Assembly (NCBI RefSeq): GCF_042433895.1
Contig: NZ_JBHLUA010000005.1
Span: 149,305 to 213,304 of the forward strand
Origin: Mesonia maritima
GTDB taxonomy: Bacteria > Bacteroidota > Bacteroidia > Flavobacteriales > Flavobacteriaceae
Length of the DNA stretch: 64,000 nucleotides
Reading direction: 5' to 3'
Under the pieces are notes generated by a model. The model did not search any database and was not told the origin of the DNA. It worked only from the letters and a program-made list of their open reading frames with translations. This document shows, piece after piece, positions 53,814 through 62,108 of this stretch (position 1 is its first letter; every line of letters begins with the position of its first letter). The position numbers and the translations under genes were made by a program.

Positions 53814-54521
53814 TTGAAAAATTTAATTCCCTTATTTCTATTTTCCGTTTGTTTTTTTGCTTCTGCACAACAGCAAGGTTTAGCGGAAAGTACTTGGCAT
53901 TTAGAAGAACTTACAATTTCTAATAATAATATTTCTATTCCGCAAGATGATAATGCAGATTCTGCGTTAGATGAAATAAATTTGTGGTTTAATGGTGATA
54001 TATTATATACACAGGTTTGCAATGTATTAGATTCTTTTGAAGAAATTCAATATGTGGGTAATAACGAATTTCTAATGGAAGAATGGAATCAAACTTTAAT
54101 AGAATGTAATAAAGAAGAGAACCAGAATTTTGAACAGAATTATTTTTCTTTTTTTACAAACCATATCAATACACCAATAGCTTATACAATAACCAATAAT
54201 TCAAATGGTTCTCAAAGCTTAATTTTAATGCTTAACAATGGGGATTTCGCAGTTTACAACAATCAACAATTGAGTTTAAAAAAATCTAATAAATTTGCTA
54301 TAGCTTTATATCCAAATCCTGTAAAAGATTATTTCACCATAAAAAATGACTCTAATTTATTTTTAAAAGCTATTTCCATTTATAATTTACAGGGAAAACT
54401 CGTAAGAGAATTTATGCCTACTGAAAAAAACGAATATAGAGTAATAAATTTAAATGGAGTTTATTTAGTTAGATTAGAAACCGAAAAGGGGTTTGAGACG
54501 AAGCAAATTATTGTAAAATAA
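53814..54521 (+). CDS. secreted protein with type IX secretion C-terminal sorting domain
   Basis: A 235-aa secreted protein with a signal peptide (MKNLIPLFLFSVCFFASAQ) and, at the C-terminus, a type A T9SS sorting domain (FAIALYPNPVKDYFTIKND...SIYNLQGKLV...GVYLVRLETEKGFETKQIIVK). The middle (about residues 25-155) begins STWHLEELTISNN, which resembles a lipocalin-like fold, but I am not sure. It starts with TTG at 53814, supported by the signal peptide beginning MKN. The gene lies between two terminators with the same stem. Function unknown. Confidence 0.8.
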   Translation: MKNLIPLFLFSVCFFASAQQQGLAESTWHLEELTISNNNISIPQDDNADSALDEINLWFNGDILYTQVCNVLDSFEEIQYVGNNEFLMEEWNQTLIECNKEENQNFEQNYFSFFTNHINTPIAYTITNNSNGSQSLILMLNNGDFAVYNNQQLSLKKSNKFAIALYPNPVKDYFTIKNDSNLFLKAISIYNLQGKLVREFMPTEKNEYRVINLNGVYLVRLETEKGFETKQIIVK

Positions 54522-54534
54522 ATTCTCCAAAAAT

Positions 54535-54566
54535 AAATCCGAAGCAAAAACTTCGGATTTTTTATT
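54535..54566. terminator. terminator between the T9SS cargo gene and prfC
   Basis: AAATCCGAAG / CTTCGGATTT stem with loop CAAAAA and T-run. Serves the plus gene and, with its A-rich side, possibly the convergent prfC. Confidence 0.85.
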
Positions 54567-54582
54567 TGTAAAAGTAATATTG

Positions 54583-56169
54583 TTAAAATTCCGAAGTAAA
54601 ATGAAATTTAATAGTTTTATATTTCTGTTGCGTCATTTGTAATGAGAATTGTGAATCAGCTAAAAATACTAATTGTCCTCGTTTATCTTTTGCCAAAAAT
54701 TTTGCTTTTACCCGTTTAAAATCTTGAAATCCATCACTTTTTTCATCTTCAGGTTCTATCCAGCAGGCTTTATGAACATTTAAATTTTCATACGTACATT
54801 TTGCGCCATATTCGTGTTCTAATCGGTATTGAATTACTTCGTATTGTAGAGCACCAACGGTTCCGATTATTTTTCGGTTATTTAATTCCAGTCGGAATAA
54901 TTGTGCAACACCTTCATCCATTAATTGGTCGATTCCTTTTTCCAATTGTTTAGATTTCATCGGGTCAGCATTATTAATATATCTAAAATGCTCGGGTGAG
55001 AAGTTAGGAATCCCACGGTAATGAATTTCTTCTCCTTCCGTTAAGGTATCACCAATTTTAAAGTTTCCGGTGTCGTGCAAACCAACAATGTCGCCTGGGT
55101 AAGAAACATCTACAATTTCTTTCTTTTCAGCGAAAAAAGCATTCGGACTGCTAAATCTCAATTTTTTATTGTGACGAACATGTAAATAAGGTACATTTCT
55201 TTCAAATTTACCTGAAACAATTTTTACGAACGCTAAACGGTCACGGTGTTTTGGATCCATATTCGCGTGAATTTTAAACACAAAACCAGTGAACTTTTCT
55301 TCAGTAGGTTTTACGGTTCGTTCTTCACTTTCTTTTGGAAGTGGAGCAGGAGCGATGCTGATAAAACAATCTAACAATTCACGAACACCGAAATTATTTA
55401 ATGCAGAACCAAAAAATACTGGTTGTAGTCTACCTTCTTTATACGCTTGCTGATCGAATTTAGGATACACGCCTTGAGCTAATTCTAATTCTTCCCGTAA
55501 ATCGTTTGCTGAATCTGAACCGATTAATTCATCTAATTCTGGCGTATTTAAATCTGAAATTTCAACGGTATCTTCAATATCTTTACGTGGATCGCCGGTA
55601 AAAAGATTTACATTTTGTTCCCAAATATTGTAAATTCCTTTGAAATCGTAACCCATTCCAATAGGATAACTTAAAGGCGTTACGGTAAGATTCAATTTTT
55701 GTTCAATTTCATCTAATAAATCGAACGCATCTTTTCCTTCTCGATCTAATTTATTGATAAAAACAATCATCGGGATGTTTCGCATTCTACAAACCTCTAC
55801 TAATTTTTCAGTTTGTTCCTCAACACCTTTGGCAACATCAATCACAACAATTACGCTATCTACCGCGGTTAATGTTCTAAACGTATCTTCAGCAAAATCT
55901 TTGTGTCCCGGCGTATCGAGAATATTTATTTTAATGTCTTTATATTCAAAAGCAAGAACAGAAGTTGCTACCGAAATTCCACGTTGGCGCTCAATTTCCA
56001 TAAAGTCACTTGTGGCTCCTTTTTTTACTTTGTTAGATTTTACAGCACCGGCTTCTTGAATGGCACCTCCAAAAAGTAATAACTTTTCTGTTAACGTTGT
56101 TTTTCCGGCATCTGGGTGAGAAACAATACCGAAGGTTCTTCTTTTATTTATTTCGTCTTTCAATTTCAT
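54583..56169 (-). CDS. prfC: peptide chain release factor 3
   Basis: A 528-aa translational GTPase that recycles RF1 and RF2. G1 is SHPDAGKTTLTEKL, G2 RQRGISVATS, G3 DTPGHKDFAEDT, G4 NKLDREGKD. The length and the ISVATSVLAFEY switch region fit RF3 rather than EF-G. Its ATG is 4 nt after a TACATTTG promoter element, so the mRNA may be leaderless. Confidence 0.96.
   Translation of the reverse strand: MKLKDEINKRRTFGIVSHPDAGKTTLTEKLLLFGGAIQEAGAVKSNKVKKGATSDFMEIERQRGISVATSVLAFEYKDIKINILDTPGHKDFAEDTFRTLTAVDSVIVVIDVAKGVEEQTEKLVEVCRMRNIPMIVFINKLDREGKDAFDLLDEIEQKLNLTVTPLSYPIGMGYDFKGIYNIWEQNVNLFTGDPRKDIEDTVEISDLNTPELDELIGSDSANDLREELELAQGVYPKFDQQAYKEGRLQPVFFGSALNNFGVRELLDCFISIAPAPLPKESEERTVKPTEEKFTGFVFKIHANMDPKHRDRLAFVKIVSGKFERNVPYLHVRHNKKLRFSSPNAFFAEKKEIVDVSYPGDIVGLHDTGNFKIGDTLTEGEEIHYRGIPNFSPEHFRYINNADPMKSKQLEKGIDQLMDEGVAQLFRLELNNRKIIGTVGALQYEVIQYRLEHEYGAKCTYENLNVHKACWIEPEDEKSDGFQDFKRVKAKFLAKDKRGQLVFLADSQFSLQMTQQKYKTIKFHFTSEF
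56074..56081 (-). promoter_or_regulatory. not assigned (see 56174-56181)
   Basis: No independent promoter is claimed at this location, which is inside prfC. The prfC promoter element is the one listed at 56174-56181. Confidence 0.02.
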
Positions 56170-56173
56170 TTTG

Positions 56174-56181
56174 CAAATGTA
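56174..56181 (-). promoter_or_regulatory. -7 element of prfC
   Basis: TACATTTG on the minus strand, ending 4 nt before the ATG at 56169. This predicts a transcript with essentially no 5' leader. Confidence 0.5.
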
Positions 56182-56280
56182 TTCTTTTTAAGAGCTTGTT
56201 CAAAGTTTTCAAGTTGAAGTCTGTTTAGAAAATTTATAAGATGGTTTTGTCATATTTCTATGAAATGTCTCCCTTTTTTG

Positions 56281-56288
56281 TACTTTTG
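56281..56288 (+). promoter_or_regulatory. -7 element of idi
   Basis: TACTTTTG, ending 6 nt before the ATG at 56295. A leaderless or nearly leaderless mRNA is predicted. No -33 TTG at the usual distance. Confidence 0.4.
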
Positions 56289-56294
56289 AGTTCT

Positions 56295-56807
56295 ATGGAA
56301 GAAAAAGTTATTCTGGTTAATGAAAACGATGAGCAAATTGGCTTAATGGAAAAAATTGAAGCGCATGAAAAAGCGCTTCTTCATCGTGCATTTTCGGTTT
56401 TTGTATATAATGAAAAGGGGGAAATGATGCTTCAGCAACGCGCTTTAGGAAAATATCATTCGCCAGGTTTATGGACAAATACCTGTTGCAGTCACCAACG
56501 CGAAAATGAAACTAATATTGAAGCAGGAAAAAGACGCTTAATGGAAGAAATGGGTTTTACCACCGATTTGGAAGAAACGATTTCTTTTATTTATAAAGCT
56601 CCTTTTGAAAATGGCTTAAGCGAACATGAATTCGATTATATTTTGGTAGGAAATTATAATGGAAAACCAGCTATTAACCCTGATGAAGTTGCCGATTGGA
56701 AATGGATGCATCCTGAATTGGTGAAAAAAGATTTAGTAGAACATCCTGAAAAATATACCGCTTGGTTTAAAATAATTTTCGATAAACATTACCAAACCAT
56801 TTCGTAA
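56295..56807 (+). CDS. idi: isopentenyl-diphosphate delta-isomerase (type 1)
   Basis: A 170-aa Nudix-fold enzyme that interconverts isopentenyl and dimethylallyl diphosphate. It has the active-site Cys in TNTCCSHQ (about residue 67), the Nudix-like box GKRRLMEEMGF, and SEHEFDYILVG with the conserved Glu. The ATG at 56295 is chosen because the earlier frame passes through the promoter element. Its TAA abuts the next ATG. Confidence 0.93.
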   Translation: MEEKVILVNENDEQIGLMEKIEAHEKALLHRAFSVFVYNEKGEMMLQQRALGKYHSPGLWTNTCCSHQRENETNIEAGKRRLMEEMGFTTDLEETISFIYKAPFENGLSEHEFDYILVGNYNGKPAINPDEVADWKWMHPELVKKDLVEHPEKYTAWFKIIFDKHYQTIS

Positions 56808-57221
56808 ATGAGCAAAAAAGTTACGGTAAATAGAAAAGCTCATTTTAATGCGGCACACCGTTTGCATAGAAAAGATTGGAGTGATGAAAAAAATGAAGAA
56901 GTATTTGGGAAATGCAGTAATCCTCATTATCACGGCCATAATTACGAATTAATTGTTTCAGTTACGGGAGAAATTAATCCTGAAACCGGGTTTGTAATCG
57001 ATATGAAATATTTAAAAGAATTAATTGCTGAAGAAATTGAAACAGCTTTTGATCATAAAAATTTAAATATTGAAGTTGAAGATTTTAAAAATCTAAACCC
57101 GACTGCTGAAAATATTTCTGTGGTTATTTGGGAAAAATTACGAAAAAAATTGGCTTTAGATTTGGACTTACAAGTAACTTTATATGAAACGCCTAGAAAT
57201 TTTGTAACTTATAGCGGATAA
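56808..57221 (+). CDS. queD: 6-carboxytetrahydropterin synthase (QueD/PTPS family)
   Basis: A 137-aa pterin enzyme of the T-fold. It has the zinc ligands FNAAHRLH and HYHGHNYEL, the catalytic Cys in KCSNPHYHGHNY, and an ending VTLYETPRNFVTY. It makes the queuosine precursor 6-carboxytetrahydropterin, or acts as a PTPS. It is immediately after idi without a gap. The other queuosine genes are not in the window. Confidence 0.88.
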   Translation: MSKKVTVNRKAHFNAAHRLHRKDWSDEKNEEVFGKCSNPHYHGHNYELIVSVTGEINPETGFVIDMKYLKELIAEEIETAFDHKNLNIEVEDFKNLNPTAENISVVIWEKLRKKLALDLDLQVTLYETPRNFVTYSG

Positions 57222-57224
57222 TTT

Positions 57225-57686
57225 ATGGAATTAAAAGTTGGAGATAGAATACCGAATTTTACCTTAACCGATCACCACGGAAATTTATTTAAATCTGATA
57301 AAAAAGTTGGTGAGAATATTTTAGTGATTTATTTCTATCCTAAAAATTTCACACCCGGTTGTACCAAAGAAGCCTGTAGTTTTAGAGATCATTATAAAGA
57401 GTTTCAAAAACTGGGAGCAGAAGTAATTGGGATAAGTTCAGATTCGGTAGAATCGCACCAGAAATTTAGCGAGAAATACAATTTACCTTTTACTTTTCTT
57501 TCAGATCCCACCGAAGATATCCGGCAAAAATTTGGCGTTAAAGGTCATTTATTAGGAATAATTCCTGGTCGCGATACGTTTGTGGTTGATAAAAAAGGAA
57601 TTATTCAATTTAAATTTCATAATTTAAGTTCTTCAGACCATATGGAAAAAGCCCTTCAAAAGGTAAAAGAATTGCAAGCAGAGTAA
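57225..57686 (+). CDS. bcp: thioredoxin-dependent peroxiredoxin (Bcp/PrxQ)
   Basis: A 153-aa atypical peroxiredoxin that reduces hydroperoxides. FYPKNFTPGCTKEACSFRDH has the peroxidatic Cys (T-x-x-C, about residue 45) and the resolving Cys five residues later. It is 3 nt after the pterin gene, so idi, queD and bcp form one operon. Confidence 0.93.
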   Translation: MELKVGDRIPNFTLTDHHGNLFKSDKKVGENILVIYFYPKNFTPGCTKEACSFRDHYKEFQKLGAEVIGISSDSVESHQKFSEKYNLPFTFLSDPTEDIRQKFGVKGHLLGIIPGRDTFVVDKKGIIQFKFHNLSSSDHMEKALQKVKELQAE

Positions 57687-57705
57687 TTTGCTGATTTTAA
57701 TTTAT

Positions 57706-57801
57706 ATGCATCGCCAAAGCGTTTATTATTTAGAAGTTTGCTTTCAAAATGAAGAGGTTTTCCTTAGAATACCTCATAGCTCGTGGCGTTACCTGAGTTA
57801 A
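57706..57801 (+). CDS. possible 31-codon small protein
   Basis: Within the 190-nt gap after bcp there is an ATG at 57706 followed by 31 codons with a normal-looking composition (MHRQSVYYLEVCFQNEEVF, then LRIPHSSWRYLS) and a TAA at 57799. There is no recognised Shine-Dalgarno, no known family and no comparative support. A GAGGT...ACCTC hairpin lies within it. This may be chance or the fragment of an older gene. Confidence 0.2.
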   Translation: MHRQSVYYLEVCFQNEEVFLRIPHSSWRYLS

Positions 57802-57846
57802 TTAATTAAAAGTTTAGATTTTCCCTTTTTATACTGAAATTTAGTG

Positions 57847-57854
57847 TAATTTTG
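57847..57854 (+). promoter_or_regulatory. -7 element before the 57877 gene
   Basis: TAATTTTG followed by CCG, 22 nt before the ATG. No clear -33 TTG. Confidence 0.5.
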
Positions 57855-57876
57855 CCGAATAATTTTTAGTAAAACT

Positions 57877-58143
57877 ATGGCAAGCATTAAGCATTTAAAA
57901 AGAGATTTAAACTATGTAATGGGCGATATTATTGAAGCCGCTTACATTCACCAAATGGCAAATCCAAAAGCTGACCCTAAAACGATTGATGAAATTGTAG
58001 ATGAAGCAGTAGCAACTTATGATGAAATGATTGTAAAAATAAATGATCGTTCTCAAGAAAATAGAGGAAAACACCTTCAGCAACTCAATAGAGAATTAGA
58101 GCAAAAAGCAACAGGTTTAATTGAAAAGTTGAATACGCTTTAA
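57877..58143 (+). CDS. small conserved helical protein, unknown function
   Basis: An 88-aa protein predicted to be almost wholly alpha-helical, with the segment HLKRDLNYVMGDIIEAAYIHQ at the N-terminus and heptad-like leucines in the last third (HLQQLNRELEQKATGLIEKL). I recognise this type as conserved in flavobacteria but know of no function. It has its own promoter element and a strong terminator. Confidence 0.78.
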   Translation: MASIKHLKRDLNYVMGDIIEAAYIHQMANPKADPKTIDEIVDEAVATYDEMIVKINDRSQENRGKHLQQLNRELEQKATGLIEKLNTL

Positions 58144-58170
58144 GATTCTAACAATAATCTGATAAAATAA

Positions 58171-58202
58171 AAGGCTTGCTAATTTTAGCAAGCCTTTTTT
58201 AG
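58171..58202 (+). terminator. terminator after the small helical protein gene
   Basis: AAGGCTTGCTAA / TTAGCAAGCCTT stem with a short loop and T-run. Confidence 0.92.
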
Positions 58203-58226
58203 TAGCAATCAACTTTTTAAGCAAAC

Positions 58227-58958
58227 TTATTTCTTTTGCTTTTCAACTTTTTTATCAAGTTTTTCTAATTTTTTACGTTCTTTTAAAAGATCTTTTAATT
58301 GTTTCCCGTAGCGTGATTTTCTTACATCTTTATTAAGCGAATTATAAATAGTATCTAAATATTTTATGTTCGCATCAAAAACTTCTGAAATAGCTAAAAA
58401 AGGAGCAACCTCTAAATCTTTATTAGTAATCGCAAAATTTACGGTGTACAAATATTTTCTTCGTAAAAGGCTTTCATACTTTTTGTTTGTGATTAAAACC
58501 TCTTCTTCATTATTTTCTTTTTGCGCTTCAAAATTTTCTTTGATAAGATCTAAATGTTGATTATTGAACTTTTTCATAATCGCATTATATTCATCGAACT
58601 TTTCTTGATTTTTAGAACCGGTAATTTTCGCACCTGTGGTGAAATTTTTCAAAGAAGTATTAATTTCCATTTCTCCTTCTTCCGCAAAAAATTCAATAAT
58701 ATCATCATTTTTCTGTCCATCAACTTTATCGAGATATAAAAAAAGAAGTTCAGGTTCTTTTAATTTTGCCTGAAGTTCATAATCGCTATCACCATTAATT
58801 TCAATAGAATCGATATCTTCAACAATCGTATCATTTAAACGTTGCAGGTAAAGCGTTCCTTTTTTTAAACCATCAACTTTTCCGGTTAAGGTAAAATTTG
58901 CGTCTTTTCCGCAGGAAATAAGACAAAAAATAGAAATTATAAATAGGATCTTTTTCAT
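58227..58958 (-). CDS. DUF4369 domain lipoprotein
   Basis: A 243-aa lipoprotein (lipobox CLISCGKD). The first half is a beta-rich DUF4369-type domain (FTLTGKVDGLKKGTLYLQRLND...LFLYLDKVDGQ). The second half is highly charged and probably helical to the C-terminus. DUF4369 often precedes a thioredoxin domain in this phylum, but none is present here. The ATG at 58958 gives the correct signal peptide; an upstream start is less likely. Confidence 0.82.
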   Translation of the reverse strand: MKKILFIISIFCLISCGKDANFTLTGKVDGLKKGTLYLQRLNDTIVEDIDSIEINGDSDYELQAKLKEPELLFLYLDKVDGQKNDDIIEFFAEEGEMEINTSLKNFTTGAKITGSKNQEKFDEYNAIMKKFNNQHLDLIKENFEAQKENNEEEVLITNKKYESLLRRKYLYTVNFAITNKDLEVAPFLAISEVFDANIKYLDTIYNSLNKDVRKSRYGKQLKDLLKERKKLEKLDKKVEKQKK

Positions 58959-59006
58959 AGAAATAAAATAAGGATGCAAAGATGAAACTTTTTCAGATAA
59001 ATTAAA

Positions 59007-60272
59007 CTAACTCGCCGAAGCAATTTCCATTAAAATTGCGCAAGCGTAAGCAGACCAAGTCCCAACAACGTAACCTAAAACCGCTAATAAAACACCAACG
59101 GTAGTAAGCGATGGATGAAATGCTGAAGCTACAACAGGAGCAGAAGCAGCGCCGCCCACATTGGCTTGACTTCCCACGGCTAAGAAAAAATAAGGTGCTT
59201 TAATTAATTTTGCTACCAAAATAAGTAAACCGGCGTGAATGGACATCCAAACTAAACCAATTGCAATTAAGCCGGGATTATCGAAAATCATCGTTAAATC
59301 CATTTTCATACCAATTGTAGCTACGAGAATGTAAATAAAAACACTTCCTATTTTACTCGCTCCGGCACCTTCATATTGTCTGGCTTTGGTGAAAGAAAGT
59401 AAAATCCCGATAAAAGTAGCAATACTTATCATCCAGAAAAATGTGGAAGTAAATGAAGTTAACGCGGAAGATTTATCATTAAAAACTTCAAAATTAGAGG
59501 TTAAAAAAGCTGAAATTCCATCGGCTCCCCAATGAGCAATCCCAGTTGCGCCTAAACCGATTCCCAGCATTATCATATAATCGGCTAAAGAAGGTTTTTT
59601 GGAAATACTTTCAGTATAATCAGATACTTTATTTTTCAATTTCGTGATCGCTGAAGAATCGGCTTTCAGCCACTTATCGATAGCTTTTGTTCTTCCGATA
59701 CCGAGTAGAATTATTGCCATCCAAATATTGGCAACAACAATATCTACGAAAACCATTCCGCCGTATTTTTCAGGGTTGTATTTAAAAATTTCAAGCATTG
59801 CCGCTTGGTTTGCACCACCGCCAATCCAACTTCCGGCGAGTGTTGCCAAACCGCGCCACGTAGCATCGGGTCCAGCGCCGCCAACAGTTTCCGGTGAGAA
59901 AACAGAAATTATTAAAATGGCTAACGGACCGCCGATAACAATACCAACCGTTCCGGTAAAAAACATAATAAGCGCTTTGGGACCTAAATTAAAAATCGCT
60001 TTTAAATCGATGCTCAATGTCATTAAAACTAAAGAAGCTGGTAAAAGATATCGGCTAGCTACAAAATAAAGTTGCGAATTTTCGGTGCTAATTATTCCGG
60101 TGGAATTTAAAATCGCAGGAAGTAAATAACACATTAATAAAGCGGGAACGAATTTGTAAAACTTTTTCCAGAAGCCTTTTTTTATGGATGAAGTATAAAA
60201 TACAAAGGCTAATAAAATCATTAGCAGTCCAAATACAATTGCATCGTTGCTGAAATAAGGAGAGTTTTCCAT
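59007..60272 (-). CDS. DUF819 family membrane protein
   Basis: A 421-aa polytopic membrane protein with about ten to twelve hydrophobic segments. It has the family's GSWIGGGANQAAM motif and, near the C-terminus, FFLAVGSQANVGGAASAPVVASAF. These repeats resemble inverted-repeat secondary transporters. Substrate unknown. It starts 6 nt after the HAD phosphatase gene. Confidence 0.85.
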   Translation of the reverse strand: MENSPYFSNDAIVFGLLMILLAFVFYTSSIKKGFWKKFYKFVPALLMCYLLPAILNSTGIISTENSQLYFVASRYLLPASLVLMTLSIDLKAIFNLGPKALIMFFTGTVGIVIGGPLAILIISVFSPETVGGAGPDATWRGLATLAGSWIGGGANQAAMLEIFKYNPEKYGGMVFVDIVVANIWMAIILLGIGRTKAIDKWLKADSSAITKLKNKVSDYTESISKKPSLADYMIMLGIGLGATGIAHWGADGISAFLTSNFEVFNDKSSALTSFTSTFFWMISIATFIGILLSFTKARQYEGAGASKIGSVFIYILVATIGMKMDLTMIFDNPGLIAIGLVWMSIHAGLLILVAKLIKAPYFFLAVGSQANVGGAASAPVVASAFHPSLTTVGVLLAVLGYVVGTWSAYACAILMEIASAS

Positions 60273-60278
60273 AAAATT

Positions 60279-61088
60279 TTAAGCGTTAAATATTTGGTGA
60301 AGACTTTTTGCGACTCCGTTTTCAATACTTTTATCGGTAATTTTGTTGGCAACTTCTTTTACTTCGTCGCGCGCATTTCCAACGGCAATTCCCATTCCTA
60401 CGCCATTTATCATTTCAACATCATTATAATTATCACCAAAAGCAATACTTTCTTCTAACGATAAATTAAAGTGGTTTTCTAATAAATGATTTATCGCGGT
60501 GAGCTTAGAGATATTTTTATTCGCGATTTCAATGTAAGTAGATTTTGAGCGGTATAAATGCAAATCGTTTCCGTAGTTTTCTTGCAAATGATTATACATT
60601 TTTTCCACATCATTTTCTTCGCCCATGCACATTATTTTGTGCGCTCCGAGTTCGCGTTTGTTCCAATCGTCTATTACTTTATTCACTTTTGTAACGCTTG
60701 GAGTGACTTTTGTGTTGTTTTCTTCGCGTTTTGCCCAATAGTCGTATTCTGGAACGTGCCATTCATCGGCGTGATAAAGGCTTAAATGTACTTTTGTTTG
60801 CTGATTGAAATCGGCTATATTTTTTATAGTAGAAACATCGATTGCCGTAGAACTAATAATAGAATTATCGACTAACACATAACCGCCGTTGTAGCAAATT
60901 ATGGGTTGATTTTCAATTCCTAATTGTTTCTGTAAGTGAAACATCGCTGAAGGCATTCGAGCGGAAATTAATACAAAGGGAATTTCATCTTTATATTTTT
61001 TTATGGCTTGAATTGTTTCCGGAGATAATTCTCTTTCTTTATTTAGCAATGTGCCATCTATATCTGAGAATACGATTTTGTAATCCAT
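60279..61088 (-). CDS. Cof-type HAD-IIB phosphatase
   Basis: A 269-aa HAD hydrolase. Motif I is FSDIDGTLLNKERELS (Asp nucleophile), motif II is ISARMPSAM, and motif IV is AFGDNYNDVEMI. The large C2B cap lies between residues about 85 and 190. It dephosphorylates a sugar phosphate or a cofactor; substrate not determined. The ATG at 61088 is at the usual family start. A TATATTTG element lies 21 nt upstream. Confidence 0.9.
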   Translation of the reverse strand: MDYKIVFSDIDGTLLNKERELSPETIQAIKKYKDEIPFVLISARMPSAMFHLQKQLGIENQPIICYNGGYVLVDNSIISSTAIDVSTIKNIADFNQQTKVHLSLYHADEWHVPEYDYWAKREENNTKVTPSVTKVNKVIDDWNKRELGAHKIMCMGEENDVEKMYNHLQENYGNDLHLYRSKSTYIEIANKNISKLTAINHLLENHFNLSLEESIAFGDNYNDVEMINGVGMGIAVGNARDEVKEVANKITDKSIENGVAKSLHQIFNA

Positions 61089-61109
61089 TTCATTTCTTTG
61101 TTTGAATGG

Positions 61110-61117
61110 CAAATATA
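61110..61117 (-). promoter_or_regulatory. -7 element of the HAD phosphatase operon
   Basis: TATATTTG on the minus strand, 21 nt before the ATG at 61088. No -33 TTG identified. Confidence 0.45.
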
Positions 61118-61135
61118 GAAATAATGAAAGGATCG

Positions 61136-62065
61136 CTAGCTTTTTATAAAAGAAGTGATAGCAGAAACTAATTCTTCAGCAATAGGAAGGTTAGGTTGAT
61201 TGTAGGTTTTTTGATTGGTTAAATCGTCATTTTCTTCAATTATTCTAAAAACATGATTCATATTTTTAATCAAGTTTCCTTTTGCTGAAGGCGAAGCTTT
61301 TTCTAATTCTTTAATGGCTTCTGGATTCACTTGTAAATCTTCGCTTCCGTGAATTAATAAAATAGGAATGTTTAGTTTTTTTATTTCTTCAGAAGGATTA
61401 TAGTTCATCCAACTTGCCATAAAAGCTTGCGCGTCTGGTCTAAAAATTGAACGTAAAGCGTTGTTGTAATTGCGAGTTCTTCCGTGTTTTTTTAAATCTG
61501 AAAAAGCTTTTTCAGCATCATTATACAAACCGGGCGCTTGCAATTTAATTTGTGCTAAAAGTTGTTCGTCTATTGGGTTAGCTGCTCCGGCAATGCTAAT
61601 AAATTTATCTACATTTCCTTTGGCTGCGATCATTCCTATTAATGAACCTTGCTCGTGACCTGCGATAATTATTTCAGCAAAACTATTTTTCTTTTTAAAA
61701 TAATCGATAACGCTTTTTGCATCGTCTATAAATTGATCGAAACGTAATTCACGCTCTTTTATATTTAATTCTGAAATTTTTAGTGTGCGTTTGTCATACC
61801 GAAAACTAGCGATATTATTTTCAGCTAAAGCTTCGGCAAGTTTTTTAATGGAATTATTTTTGGTCAACAATTGGTTTCCGTCTCTATTAGTAGGTCCAGA
61901 TTCGTTTATAAAAATAACCAAAGGTGGATTTTCAGTATTTTTTGGCTTTAGCAACGTTCCTTCTACAAATTTGTTAACGCGTAAATCATTCGCAATAAAA
62001 TTTTCTTGCGCATTCAGTAACGATGAAAAAACGAACGTAATTATGATTAAGAAAGTAGTACGCAT
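61136..62065 (-). CDS. secreted alpha/beta hydrolase with Glu at the nucleophile position
   Basis: A 309-aa protein with a signal peptide (MRTTFLIIITFVFSSLLNAQ) and the alpha/beta-hydrolase order: oxyanion region INESGPTNRDGN, nucleophile elbow IIAGHEQGSLIG, acid in HGSEDLQVNP and catalytic His in NMNHVFR. The elbow reads G-H-E-Q-G, with Glu138 (codon GAG, plus positions 61652-61654) where Ser is expected. The enzyme may be inactive, use the neighbouring Ser141, or act by a carboxylate mechanism as in some dehalogenases. The rest of the triad is intact. Confidence 0.82.
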   Translation of the reverse strand: MRTTFLIIITFVFSSLLNAQENFIANDLRVNKFVEGTLLKPKNTENPPLVIFINESGPTNRDGNQLLTKNNSIKKLAEALAENNIASFRYDKRTLKISELNIKERELRFDQFIDDAKSVIDYFKKKNSFAEIIIAGHEQGSLIGMIAAKGNVDKFISIAGAANPIDEQLLAQIKLQAPGLYNDAEKAFSDLKKHGRTRNYNNALRSIFRPDAQAFMASWMNYNPSEEIKKLNIPILLIHGSEDLQVNPEAIKELEKASPSAKGNLIKNMNHVFRIIEENDDLTNQKTYNQPNLPIAEELVSAITSFIKS

Positions 62066-62108
62066 ATTTTAATTTTTGTAGTTATCCGAAATTTTGAAAA
62101 ATTAGTAT

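Noticed and set aside
56074..56081. Promoter entry at 56074-56081
   Set aside because: This interval is inside prfC and I do not support a promoter there; the real candidate is at 56174-56181. The very low-confidence feature entry should be ignored.
59644..60069. 141-aa plus-strand frame inside the DUF819 gene
   Set aside because: Antisense to a transporter with recognised motifs, with a Pro/Ser-rich shadow-like composition.
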